This document shows, piece by piece, positions 50,026-58,454 of a DNA stretch of 61,512 nucleotides. The stretch's first letter is position 1. Every line of letters begins with the position of its first letter. Position numbers and translations under genes: made by a program. Where the stretch lies: positions 1-61,512 of the forward strand of contig JBGCDS010000018.1 in the NCBI GenBank assembly GCA_045105615.1, read 5' to 3'. Under the pieces are notes generated by a model. It ran no database searches. It was given only the letters and a program-made list of their open reading frames with translations, and was not told the DNA's origin. The DNA is from UBA1858 sp045105615. GTDB taxonomy: Bacteria; Pseudomonadota; Gammaproteobacteria; UBA4575.

Positions 50026-50751
50026 TTATTTGACTGCAATTAAAGATACAAAATTAAGGCACTGGAACCAAACAGTGACATTGCTAAAGCCAACATCGAT
50101 AAGTCTCTGTCGATGATCATCTAAGGATTCTCTGATTAATACATTCTCTATCGCTTTTCTTTTTTGGCTAATTTCAAGTTGGCTGTATTGGTTGGCTGAT
50201 TTAAAATTAGAGTGTAGTTCTTGGAATAATTTTTCAGTAGAGTTGTCTTCTAAAATTATTTTTTCAGTGAGTATGCAAGCTCCGCCAGAATTCATGCCTT
50301 CGACAATCTTCTTTAGTAATGTGTGTCGCTGTGCGAGAGGTAAGAATTGCAATGTTAAATTGAGTACAACAACAGATGCATTTTGAATGGTTAAGTCATT
50401 AATGTCTGTTAATTGAGTGTTTATGCAAGCAGTGGCTCCAGCCTGTGAAACTAAGTGTTTGCACTGTTCGATCATTGCTGCTGAATTATCTATCGCATGG
50501 ATAGTGATGGAGTCATCAGGAATGTGATTAAATATCGATAGCGAGGCTGCGCCGTGAGAACAGCCTAAGTCATAGCACCGAGTATTTGGGCGTAAAAAGT
50601 ACGATGCAATCGGGCCAATGTTTGCTATTAGTGTTCGGTAACCTGGTACCGAGCGGTCCACCATATCGTCGAATGCATCACTGACGGCCTTGTCAAAACT
50701 AAAATCTTCTATGTTTTGTAGTGGCTGTTTGTATATTTCGTCTTTACTCAT
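50026..50751 (-). CDS. cmoA: Carboxy-S-adenosyl-L-methionine synthase
   Basis: 241 residues. Makes carboxy-SAM from SAM and prephenate for CmoB. VSDAFDDMVDRSVPGY at the N-terminus, CYDLGCSHGAASLS (cofactor loop) and LTLQFLPLAQRHTLL are CmoA signatures. The gene lies 17 nt after a hypothetical lipoprotein gene. Confidence 0.98.
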   Translation of the reverse strand: MSKDEIYKQPLQNIEDFSFDKAVSDAFDDMVDRSVPGYRTLIANIGPIASYFLRPNTRCYDLGCSHGAASLSIFNHIPDDSITIHAIDNSAAMIEQCKHLVSQAGATACINTQLTDINDLTIQNASVVVLNLTLQFLPLAQRHTLLKKIVEGMNSGGACILTEKIILEDNSTEKLFQELHSNFKSANQYSQLEISQKRKAIENVLIRESLDDHRQRLIDVGFSNVTVWFQCLNFVSLIAVK

Positions 50752-50768
50752 CTAGCGCTATATGTGAT

Positions 50769-51224
50769 CTACTGAGCACCCGGTGGTTTGGCGGGAAGTC
50801 CGCCCATAATTAAATCTAAAGTTTGACGTAATACGCGGCCTTTACCATTAGCTGTCTCTCTTTCATCGGCACGCATGAGGCCAGCTTGAAATGCATGAGA
50901 TAGATCAGGGCAGTGATCTCCAGCTTCATAGAGCACTCGGTATGCGACACCTTCATAAAGTCTAATGGTGATCGGTAGACCTCCGGCATTCCAAATGCGT
51001 GAACCCATATTGATGGTTTCGGCGACTTCTAATAACAGTGGGCTGAACTTGGAGCAACTTTCCTTGAGTGAATTTTGAAACCCTTTAGGGTTGGCGAGTG
51101 CTTCATCGAGGATATTTGACATTTGTTGTTTGCTTAATGGCTCGGGTTGTTTGTCACCAGTTGGTAAGCAAGCAGATAATATAAAAACTAGTAGAAGGAT
51201 GATGCCTAGGGAAAAGATGCGCAT
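50769..51224 (-). CDS. Hypothetical lipoprotein ahead of cmoAB
   Basis: 151 residues. Signal peptide ending LSAC (Cys19 lipidated). The mature part has two further Cys residues (SCSKF, HCPDL) that could form a disulphide, and otherwise mixed helices. No family recognised. Close to cmoA (17 nt) on the same strand, but a periplasmic lipoprotein and a tRNA enzyme have no obvious shared job. Confidence 0.75.
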   Translation of the reverse strand: MRIFSLGIILLLVFILSACLPTGDKQPEPLSKQQMSNILDEALANPKGFQNSLKESCSKFSPLLLEVAETINMGSRIWNAGGLPITIRLYEGVAYRVLYEAGDHCPDLSHAFQAGLMRADERETANGKGRVLRQTLDLIMGGLPAKPPGAQ

Positions 51225-51321
51225 GTGTAGTCCTCTGGGGTGGTGAGGCTAAGCATTTGAGCATAGCTTATAAATAAAGTCTAATGAGTCAGATTGTTGC
51301 TAGCGAATGTAGCGGTGGATA

Positions 51322-52437
51322 CTAGTTTTCTAAATATATAACTTGATCTCGGCCGCTCTGCTTGGCTTGATAGAGTGCTTTATCGGCACGTTGAAGTAAG
51401 TGTCTGCCAATTAGCTTGGGTGCTTCGTTATGGCGTTGTTGGAAGTTAATCGTTGAAACACCAACAGAGACAGTAATGTTTATATTATTACCTGTATTCT
51501 TGAATTTTGTTTCAGCGATAATTGCGCGAATTCGTTCTGCAATTTCTATCGCTTTAGTTTCTCCGCTTTGCCCTAACAAGATGGCAAACTCTTCGCCACC
51601 ATATCTTGCAACAACGTCGATTGAGCGAATCTGTGCACGTACTAATTCTGCAACCTTCTTTAGTACCGTGTCACCAACATCATGACCAAAACTATCGTTA
51701 ATAATTTTAAAGTGATCAATATCAATGAATAAACAGCTTAAGCTGGTTTCTAAACGTTTATTGCGCGAAATTTCTTCTTCTAAGCGTTGATCGAAGAAGC
51801 GCCTGTTATTGATTCCGGTCAGCGCATCAGTTAGCCCCGCCTGTTTAAGTCGTTCGTGAGCAATTGCTGTATGTAAGCAGGTCGCTAATACCGCCGCTAA
51901 ATGTTGTAAGAAATCGGTTGCACTACCTTTCTGAAAGCGTTCGAGTTTGTAGCTGCCTAGGTTAAGACTACCGAGTAAACAATTGTTTCTTTGAAGTGGA
52001 AGTAAGGCAACGCTGCGGGGGTATTTTTGATTAGGTAAAAATAGCGTGCGGTGTTTTTCTAGATCAAATCTTCCCAGCGTAGGCTTGCGTGTCATGCCAT
52101 AAATATGTTTGACGTGAGAGATATCAGATAATAACTGTAAGGCTTCCTGTTTGTCGGGATCCTCACCAGATTCTTTTAATAGTTTAAAGATCTTTCTGTC
52201 TTCATCATGCAGAATAATAGTTAATGTATCCCAGCCAAATGTTGAACGGCTATGATGAGTGATAATTTGAATTAATTCAGATAATGAGCTGCAGCTAAGT
52301 AGTTTTAATTCCAGGTATTGGAATTTCTTTAGTATCTTTTCATTATTACGCGCATCATCATATACCGACTCAAGTCTTTGCTTGAGGGTTTCTACTTCAT
52401 TCAGTTGTAGTTTTTTCTGTTCTGGTTGCGCGGCCAT
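51322..52437 (-). CDS. GAF/DUF484-type diguanylate cyclase
   Basis: 371 residues. Coiled-coil start (~10-45), a GAF-like sensor domain (~45-195, resembling DUF484) and a GGDEF domain at the C-terminus. The active site is GGEEF (280-284), an accepted active variant. An allosteric I-site R271-x-x-D274 lies five residues before it, so product inhibition is expected. It would make c-di-GMP from two GTP. No membrane segment; cytoplasmic sensor with unknown ligand. 10 nt after the GGDEF-EAL gene, so both are probably cotranscribed. Confidence 0.93.
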   Translation of the reverse strand: MAAQPEQKKLQLNEVETLKQRLESVYDDARNNEKILKKFQYLELKLLSCSSLSELIQIITHHSRSTFGWDTLTIILHDEDRKIFKLLKESGEDPDKQEALQLLSDISHVKHIYGMTRKPTLGRFDLEKHRTLFLPNQKYPRSVALLPLQRNNCLLGSLNLGSYKLERFQKGSATDFLQHLAAVLATCLHTAIAHERLKQAGLTDALTGINNRRFFDQRLEEEISRNKRLETSLSCLFIDIDHFKIINDSFGHDVGDTVLKKVAELVRAQIRSIDVVARYGGEEFAILLGQSGETKAIEIAERIRAIIAETKFKNTGNNINITVSVGVSTINFQQRHNEAPKLIGRHLLQRADKALYQAKQSGRDQVIYLEN

Positions 52438-52447
52438 TAGTATTTCC

Positions 52448-54955
52448 TTAGTGGAGTAACTTTAAGCCATCCATGGGCATTGGAGATCCCATGGCGTAAC
52501 CCTGTGCAAAATCAACGCCGAGTTTGCGTAATTGCTCAACAACTTCTTCGCTTTCAGCGCATTCGGCAATAGTGCCAATGCCCATTACATGCCCCATCTG
52601 GTTGATAGCTTCAACCATAGCGTAGTCAATAGTGTCATTTGACATATCGGTGACAAAACTGCCATCAATTTTTAAATAGTCGACAGGTAGATTCTTGAGA
52701 TATGTGAATGAAGACAAGCCGCTTCCAAAGTCATCGAGTGCAAAACAGCAGCCAATAGATTTAAGTTCCTTTATCAAATGACTGGCTTGCGTTAAGTTGT
52801 TAATTGCTGCCGTCTCGGTAATCTCAAAACACACATGCTGCGGGTCAACTTCGGAGCTTGCGAGTTCATCTTTAATGAATGGCAATAGCTTGTCATCATT
52901 AAGAGAATTTCCAGATAGGTTGATAGCGATGTGTACACCAGATTTTTCACCAAATGTTTCGTGGTAGCTATGTAATGCGGTGTGAATTACCCAGCGATCT
53001 ACATTGGGCATTAAGCCATAACGTTCAGCGGCAGGGATGAAACTGCCTGGCATAATGATGTTGCCATTTGCATCGTTAAGTCTGAGTAGTAATTCATAAT
53101 GTTGTATAGAGCGATTGCCTAGTGATAAAGATACTATCGGCTGGCAGTAAAGCATGAAGCGATCTTCTTTTAATGCACCAGTGATTCCAGCTGCGCGGAG
53201 TATTTCAGCATGTTTGCGTGTGAGTTCATCGTCATCTACTTGATAAACATGCAATTGATTGCGCCCACGTTCTTTAGCTGAGTAACAGGTAAGTTCGGCA
53301 CGCGTCAACATCTGTGCAGGCTCTGGCGATTCTTTGGTAACAGGGACAATGCCAAAACTTAAGCCAAGTTCGAAAGTTTGTCCTTCCCAGGTGAAACGGT
53401 GGTGTTGGAATTCATCAATCAATGCCTGTGCAGTGCGTTTAGCATTATCTATAGAGTAGTTCACCAGTAGCACAGAAAATTCGTCGCCACCTAAGCGGCC
53501 AATGTAATCGATGCTGCGAATCTTTGAGCGTAGGAAGTGTGCTACTTCTTTAAGTATGTAATCGCCAGCGGTGTGGCCTGCTTGAGCATTAATGATTTTG
53601 AATTGATTGACGTCTATGTAACAAAGTACATGTTGTACGTCATGCATTGCCGCGCTAGCAATAGACTTTTCTAGCTGGTATTCAAACTCTTGGCGATTTA
53701 ATAGGCCAGTGAGTGAGTCATGTGAAGCGCGATGTTGTATCTCGCTGGTTAGGCGTTTGGTTTCGGACAAATCTTTAATTATGATCACTGCGCCATGCGC
53801 ATGATTTTCTACCGGAAAATGTGGTGCGATAGTAATTTCAATGGCGCGTTCATCATTGTGATTATTCACTAGTAATAAGTTTTGGGAAACTTGGATAGTC
53901 CGGTTTTCTTGGATAGCAGTTTGGCCGGGTATCTCAAAACGCTCACGTTTATCAGAGTCAATTAAACGAATAATCTCTTTAATGTTGTGACCTTCAGCTT
54001 CAAATGTTGGCCAGCCAGTTAAACTTTCAGCAACAGGATTCATGTGGATTACATCCAGGCTATTGTCTGTAATAATCACACCTTCTTTGAGTAATTCAAG
54101 CGTCAGCTTGTTACGCGTTTGTTCTTCCAAAAGCTCTGCTTCAATTCGCATTAGATTGCTCTGATTTTGAATCACTAAAGCAAATCCAGATGCGCTATTT
54201 GTTTTATCATTGAGTGCTACGGTGCAGCGTAGATGTAACGTACCGTTGACAGTGTCAACCGTGATAAGGCCAGTGGATTTGTCTTCGTTGTCCTGGGCTT
54301 CCGTGATTAAGCGCTTAGCCGTGCTTTGCTCTTGAGAAGATAAAATTAAGTCAATGGGTGTGCCGATAGATTCTTTAGCGTCTATATTAAGCATCTCACA
54401 AGACACTTGGTTTGCATGGGTGATGGTTTGGTTTTTATCTAATAAGATAAATCCTACATTCGCGCTATTTAATAAGTCATCGACAACTTCTATTTCGTCA
54501 GGTTGAGTGAGTAACGCCTTCTTATTAAGTACGGGTATTTGATCATCGCTTGGTAGGGCGGCATTAATGTTTGTATCATTGGCCGAGCTTGCGGTTGAGC
54601 TAATTAATGCAGCAGGTAAGCTTTTTATGTCGGCAGTCGAGCATAAAAGTAAGCCCTCGCCCAAGGCAGGGTTGAGCTCAAAGTCCTGACGCATTAATTC
54701 GAAGTCACTTGGGCGGCGTAAAACAAATATTTTTGTAAATGGATTCACCGCCTTCACCCAATTTGCAATTTTGAGTGGGTCTGTCAAGTGGTGCCCCAAA
54801 ACAATAATGTCTGCATCTAGATTTCCAGATTTCAAAACTTCTGATAGTTGGGTCTCGCTAGTGTAGTTAGATAACGCCACGGGTGGTGGTATCTGGCGAC
54901 ACAGGTAAGACCAAAGATCTTTGCCAATATTAATTAGTGAAACTTTCGCTGCCAT
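52448..54955 (-). CDS. PAS-PAS-GGDEF-EAL c-di-GMP turnover protein
   Basis: 835 residues, no membrane segment. N-terminal ~120 residues look like a degenerate receiver domain (ADIIVLGHHL, KIFVLRRP). PAS domains at ~160-265 and ~285-400 follow, then GGDEF (489-493) with I-site R480/D483, then EAL. In the EAL domain the signature is ELL (Glu621); Asn679, Glu711, Asp741-Asp742 (DDFG), Lys762 and Glu801 are kept, the usual AEGVE being AECAE. Residues needed for phosphodiesterase activity are thus present and the cyclase site is intact too, so the protein could switch between making and degrading c-di-GMP. Confidence 0.93.
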   Translation of the reverse strand: MAAKVSLINIGKDLWSYLCRQIPPPVALSNYTSETQLSEVLKSGNLDADIIVLGHHLTDPLKIANWVKAVNPFTKIFVLRRPSDFELMRQDFELNPALGEGLLLCSTADIKSLPAALISSTASSANDTNINAALPSDDQIPVLNKKALLTQPDEIEVVDDLLNSANVGFILLDKNQTITHANQVSCEMLNIDAKESIGTPIDLILSSQEQSTAKRLITEAQDNEDKSTGLITVDTVNGTLHLRCTVALNDKTNSASGFALVIQNQSNLMRIEAELLEEQTRNKLTLELLKEGVIITDNSLDVIHMNPVAESLTGWPTFEAEGHNIKEIIRLIDSDKRERFEIPGQTAIQENRTIQVSQNLLLVNNHNDERAIEITIAPHFPVENHAHGAVIIIKDLSETKRLTSEIQHRASHDSLTGLLNRQEFEYQLEKSIASAAMHDVQHVLCYIDVNQFKIINAQAGHTAGDYILKEVAHFLRSKIRSIDYIGRLGGDEFSVLLVNYSIDNAKRTAQALIDEFQHHRFTWEGQTFELGLSFGIVPVTKESPEPAQMLTRAELTCYSAKERGRNQLHVYQVDDDELTRKHAEILRAAGITGALKEDRFMLYCQPIVSLSLGNRSIQHYELLLRLNDANGNIIMPGSFIPAAERYGLMPNVDRWVIHTALHSYHETFGEKSGVHIAINLSGNSLNDDKLLPFIKDELASSEVDPQHVCFEITETAAINNLTQASHLIKELKSIGCCFALDDFGSGLSSFTYLKNLPVDYLKIDGSFVTDMSNDTIDYAMVEAINQMGHVMGIGTIAECAESEEVVEQLRKLGVDFAQGYAMGSPMPMDGLKLLH

Positions 54956-55010
54956 GAGACGAGAATTTATCCTGCTCTAGTAAAGTTGTTTTTATTGTTA
55001 GCAAGTAAGT

Positions 55011-55196
55011 TCATCTTACTTCGCCTTCAAAAAGATCGGTTTGTGCTCTTTCACGCAAATATTCTCGAATCCACTGTCGAACAAGGCGCGAGGCGTTATC
55101 GTCTTCCATCTTTACAGAGCGCATAAACTCATCGCGCAATGACCGTGGAATCCTAACCTGGAGCAGGGCGGGGTCTGTAGGGTGTTTATCAGCCAA
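55011..55196 (-). CDS. Orphan ribbon-helix-helix DNA-binding protein
   Basis: 61 residues. LLQVRIPRSLRDEFMRSVKM gives the beta strand and first helix, ASRLVRQWIREYLRE the second, matching the CopG/Arc fold; N- and C-termini are short. Such proteins usually repress their own promoter and are often toxin partners, but no toxin gene is next to it. A perfect 9-bp inverted repeat lies 23-58 nt upstream and is the likely operator. Confidence 0.85.
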   Translation of the reverse strand: MADKHPTDPALLQVRIPRSLRDEFMRSVKMEDDNASRLVRQWIREYLRERAQTDLFEGEVR

Positions 55197-55218
55197 ATGT
55201 ATACTCTGGTCAGTAACT

Positions 55219-55254
55219 AGTAATTACAGAAGTATGACAACTTATGTAATTACT
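55219..55254. promoter_or_regulatory. Inverted repeat upstream of the ribbon-helix-helix gene
   Basis: AGTAATTAC (55219-55227) and GTAATTACT (55246-55254), 18 nt apart, nested inside a second pair AACTAG (55215-55220) and CTAGTT (55267-55272). Directly upstream of the 61-aa RHH gene; candidate operator. Confidence 0.5.
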
Positions 55255-55469
55255 TACAAGTATTTGCTAGTTAACTCGGCTAACGCTGTGATTTGATTTG
55301 AAATATCAGCGATAGACGTTTGGTTAATTGATGTAATGATCGAACAAATTGGTTGAAATTAAATTGGTAGCTTTTTAACCATATGATATATAAGGATAAA
55401 AAGATTTTTGCTGATGCTTGCTTGTGGCAGGCAAAGCAGCTTGTAATTCTAGTTTTTTAAATAGTTGGT

Positions 55470-55718
55470 TTAATGATTGGTCATGTAGGGGATGACAAAG
55501 TCATGATTATTCAGATGAATATAAATCATCTTTTGTCCGCAGCTTGCTTGATAAGTACCCATTTTAATTTTGCCCTGTTCAATAGCAGGCCTGAGTGTCG
55601 CGGGTGTTTCGCACAAGGCTCTAGATATTATCTCAATTTGGGTTAAGAGATTTTTGCTCAGTTTACTGACAGTGGCAGCAGAAAAATCGATATCTCTTCT
55701 ATCAAGAATGATTTCCAT
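55470..55718 (-). CDS. Small hypothetical protein beside a large palindrome
   Basis: 82 residues from ATG 55718. Soluble, with no signal or membrane segment. The first half has a helix-like stretch (SAATVSKLSKNLLTQIEIIS), the second a beta-like one (KMIYIHLNNHDFVIPYM). Two Cys, no family recognised. No clear ribosome site. A perfect 43-bp palindrome starts 11 nt before the ATG and contains TATAGT that could serve as a -10 box, so the gene may be expressed from within it. Reality of the gene is uncertain. Confidence 0.4.
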   Translation of the reverse strand: MEIILDRRDIDFSAATVSKLSKNLLTQIEIISRALCETPATLRPAIEQGKIKMGTYQASCGQKMIYIHLNNHDFVIPYMTNH

Positions 55719-55728
55719 GAAAATACTC

Positions 55729-55771
55729 GATATACTATATGCGAATAATAATTATTCGCATATAGTATATC
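55729..55771. repeat. Perfect 43-bp palindrome
   Basis: Two 21-bp arms with a single central base. The arm reads from GATATACT through GCGAATAAT; the right arm is its exact reverse complement. Very AT-rich apart from a CGC/GCG in each arm. Not followed by a T-run, so not a usual terminator. It lies 11 nt upstream of the 82-aa ORF and 172 nt before the J-domain gene, and each arm contains TATACT/TATAGT elements that could act as -10 boxes for both directions. Confidence 0.9.
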
Positions 55772-55943
55772 TTAAATAACCATTTCGCAACAACTGATCT
55801 AGACGAGTTGAATGGAAATTGGGCTTGATCATGGTTCGAACAATGCCAACTAACGGCCATGAATAAAGAATTCCTTTGCCTGGCCGATTGTTTGTCATCA
55901 AGTTGATAAACGTCAAACTCACGACAAATTTTCTAGAAAGCAA

Positions 55944-56666
55944 ATGAGTAAGCAAAAAAACTTCTATCAAATATTGCATGTGCAACAGGATGCACCAAGT
56001 GAGGTTATACGTTCAACTTATCGCACTATGATGCAGAAGCTAAAAATGCATCCAGATCTGGGTGGTAATCAAGAAAATGCTGCATTAATTAATGAAGCAT
56101 ATTCGGTGTTAATGGATCCTAATGCTCGGGCAGATTACGACGCTTCATTGAATGAAGTTAATCATAGTACTGGTAAGGTTGTTAAGGAAAAGGCAAGGCA
56201 AAATTATTATCAAAAAACAACAAGTGTCATCAAAGATGATCAATGTGCTTTTTGTCAGTTACCACATAGCCATGGATTGCATGTAAAGTCAGACAGTCAA
56301 TGCTCCCGTTGCGGAAGTGCTTTGTTTCCAGCAACAAAACAGAATTTTGAATTAAATGGTAATCGATTAATTAATCGTATCGAAAAACAATGGCCAGTAT
56401 CTTTCTATATGGGTTGGCAGGATGCGCGTAGTTATATAGCTAAGACTCAAGATGTGTCACTTAACGGGCTGCAGGTGCTATCAAATACTTACGTAGAAAA
56501 TGGACAGGTGTTGAAACTATCTAGTCATATGCTTGATGCAGTGGCAATAGTGGTTAATTCTAGAAGCGATCATACTATGCTTCGTAAACGTTGGAGGTTG
56601 GGGCTTGAATTTCTAACGCTACGTTTTCATCAGGCTCAAGGCATTTTTGTAAAAACAGATGCTTAG
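55944..56666 (+). CDS. J-domain / zinc / PilZ fusion protein
   Basis: 240 residues. N-terminal J domain (1-~70: NFYQILHVQQDA, HPD at 36-38, NEAYSVLMDPNARADYD), which stimulates Hsp70 ATPase. A likely zinc site follows, Cys101-x2-Cys104 and Cys120-x2-Cys123. The C-terminal ~100 residues carry the two PilZ c-di-GMP motifs, RxxxR (RLINR, 141-145) and DxSxxG (DVSLNG, 170-175). No Gly/Phe region or client-binding domains of DnaJ. The plain reading is a co-chaperone whose action is directed by c-di-GMP; the c-di-GMP enzymes encoded just upstream on the other strand support this. Weak ribosome site. Confidence 0.88.
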   Translation: MSKQKNFYQILHVQQDAPSEVIRSTYRTMMQKLKMHPDLGGNQENAALINEAYSVLMDPNARADYDASLNEVNHSTGKVVKEKARQNYYQKTTSVIKDDQCAFCQLPHSHGLHVKSDSQCSRCGSALFPATKQNFELNGNRLINRIEKQWPVSFYMGWQDARSYIAKTQDVSLNGLQVLSNTYVENGQVLKLSSHMLDAVAIVVNSRSDHTMLRKRWRLGLEFLTLRFHQAQGIFVKTDA

Positions 56667-56773
56667 TATAAGTGCCAGTACTTCTGTCCAATCAATATAA
56701 CACTTCCCCTTGAAATAAATTTATATAACACTGCCTTGATTGCGAGTTTAATCAAACTTAACCACAGTGTGTT

Positions 56774-57577
56774 ATGAATATTGATAAGTCTATTAATGAT
56801 CTACTAGAAATCATGAGGGCCCTGCGTGATCCACAAACAGGTTGTAGTTGGGATAAGGCGCAAACCTTTAACACGATAGTTCCCTATACAATCGAGGAGG
56901 CCTATGAGGTTGCTGAGGCTATCATGCGAGATGATATGCAAGATTTATGCGATGAGTTAGGCGACCTGTTATTGCAAGTGGTTTATCATGCGCAAATGGC
57001 GCAGGAAGCTAATCATTTTTCATTTTATGATGTAGTAAATGCTATTTGTGAAAAGATGGTTCGTCGCCACCCACATGTGTTTGGTTCTGATGTGCAAATT
57101 GAGCTGGGTAAGCAGGACTGGGAACAGTTCAAGCAGCAAGAAAGATTAGCTAAAGGAAGGTTTGAGCAAGATGTTTCTGCAATTGCTAATATTGCTGAAG
57201 GATTGCCTGCCTTAATAAGGGCACGCAAGTTACAAAAGAAAGCAGCAAGAGTGAATTTCGACTGGTCTGAAGTTGATGCTGTGCTAGCTAAGCTTAAGGA
57301 AGAGGTGGGTGAGCTGGAGCAAGCGGTAGTGATGGAGCAGGGCGATGCACGCATTGAAGAAGAGATGGGCGATGTATTGTTTTCAGTGGTTAATCTTTGT
57401 CGGCATGTTAATGTTGATGCAGACATTGCTTTGCAAAAATCAAATTCAAAATTCGAGCGTCGATTTAGATTGGTAGAAAGTCTTGTGATTCAGCATGATC
57501 AACAGATGGCTGAGTTGGAGGAGCATGAATTGGAGCAATACTGGATACAGGCTAAAAAAATATTGAGTAGGGACTGA
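56774..57577 (+). CDS. mazG: Nucleoside triphosphate pyrophosphohydrolase MazG
   Basis: 267 residues (E. coli 263). Hydrolyses NTPs to NMP and PPi, clearing damaged nucleotides and affecting ppGpp levels. Two MazG repeats: the first with CSWDKAQTFNTIVPYTIEEA, EEAYEV and DELGDLLLQVVYHA; the second with EEVGELEQAV and EEEMGDVLFSVVNL. No mazEF is nearby. Converges on nadC with 23 nt between stops. Confidence 0.97.
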   Translation: MNIDKSINDLLEIMRALRDPQTGCSWDKAQTFNTIVPYTIEEAYEVAEAIMRDDMQDLCDELGDLLLQVVYHAQMAQEANHFSFYDVVNAICEKMVRRHPHVFGSDVQIELGKQDWEQFKQQERLAKGRFEQDVSAIANIAEGLPALIRARKLQKKAARVNFDWSEVDAVLAKLKEEVGELEQAVVMEQGDARIEEEMGDVLFSVVNLCRHVNVDADIALQKSNSKFERRFRLVESLVIQHDQQMAELEEHELEQYWIQAKKILSRD

Positions 57578-57600
57578 TGTTTTTCTTGTGCTTTCTTTGG

Positions 57601-58449
57601 TTAATCTTGGTCGTTGAATAACATAGAAAAATCGACTGATTGAACATGTTTTGTAATTGCGCCAACTGAAATGTAATCCACCCCAAGCATTGCGTATTGA
57701 TTGATGTTATCCATGGTGATGTTGCCAGATACTTCCAGATTAATTTTTTTATTGCTAATCTCGACGGCTAGCTTTACTTCTTGTAAAGAAAAATTATCTA
57801 GTAATGCGGTATCGGCATGATGGTCTATTGCTTGTTTTAGCTGATCTAGTGTTTCAACTTCTACTTCAATTTTAAGTTCAGGGTTTTGTTGTTTTGCGCG
57901 AGCAATGGCGTTGCTTATTGAGCCACATGCAGCAATATGATTTTCTTTTATTAGGTAAGCGTCATATAAGCCCATGCGATGGTTGTTGCCGCCGGCGCAT
58001 AGTACTGCATATTTTTGCGCATAGCGTAACCCTGGAATGGTCTTGCGTGTGTCTAACAGTTTTGTGTCAGAGCCTTTGAGTCGATGTAATAATTTCTTGG
58101 TGGCAGTTGCAGTGCCAGATAGGGTTTGTAGAAAATTTAAGGCTGTTCTTTCTCCGCTGAGGATCGATCGCGCAGGACCGGAAATCTGACAAACGTCATT
58201 CCCTGGATGCATGATGTCACCATCAGTGCGTAACCAGTTAACGCTAACACTGCTGTCTAACTGATTGAAGGTTTCGTCAAACCAGGCTTGACCGCAAAGT
58301 GTTGCCGTTTCCCTGCATATGACTTTTGCAATCACATTGTGCGGGTCGCATAAAGCGGCGCTGACATCACCCTGACCAATGTCTTCGGTCAGAGCAATGC
58401 GAACGGATTCACTGATATTAGAGATGTTTGTGGAATCGTGTGCGTGCAA
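57601..58449 (-). CDS. nadC: Nicotinate-nucleotide pyrophosphorylase
   Basis: 282 residues. Makes nicotinate mononucleotide from quinolinate and PRPP in NAD synthesis. Motifs: LTEDIGQGDVSA, NFLQTLSGTAT, LDTRKTIPGLRYAQKYAVLC, GGNNHRMGLYDAYLIKENH, EVEVETLDQ and LEVSGNIT. The conserved Arg/Lys/His set looks complete. It follows the symporter gene by 5 nt. Confidence 0.97.
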   Translation of the reverse strand: MHAHDSTNISNISESVRIALTEDIGQGDVSAALCDPHNVIAKVICRETATLCGQAWFDETFNQLDSSVSVNWLRTDGDIMHPGNDVCQISGPARSILSGERTALNFLQTLSGTATATKKLLHRLKGSDTKLLDTRKTIPGLRYAQKYAVLCAGGNNHRMGLYDAYLIKENHIAACGSISNAIARAKQQNPELKIEVEVETLDQLKQAIDHHADTALLDNFSLQEVKLAVEISNKKINLEVSGNITMDNINQYAMLGVDYISVGAITKHVQSVDFSMLFNDQD

Positions 58450-58454
58450 AAATT

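Noticed and set aside
55011..55718. RHH protein and the 82-aa ORF as an antitoxin-toxin operon.
   Set aside because: They are 273 nt apart, the supposed toxin lies upstream, and it matches no toxin fold I recognise.
56774..57577. mazG as part of a mazEF toxin-antitoxin locus.
   Set aside because: No mazE or mazF nearby; this is the housekeeping pyrophosphohydrolase.
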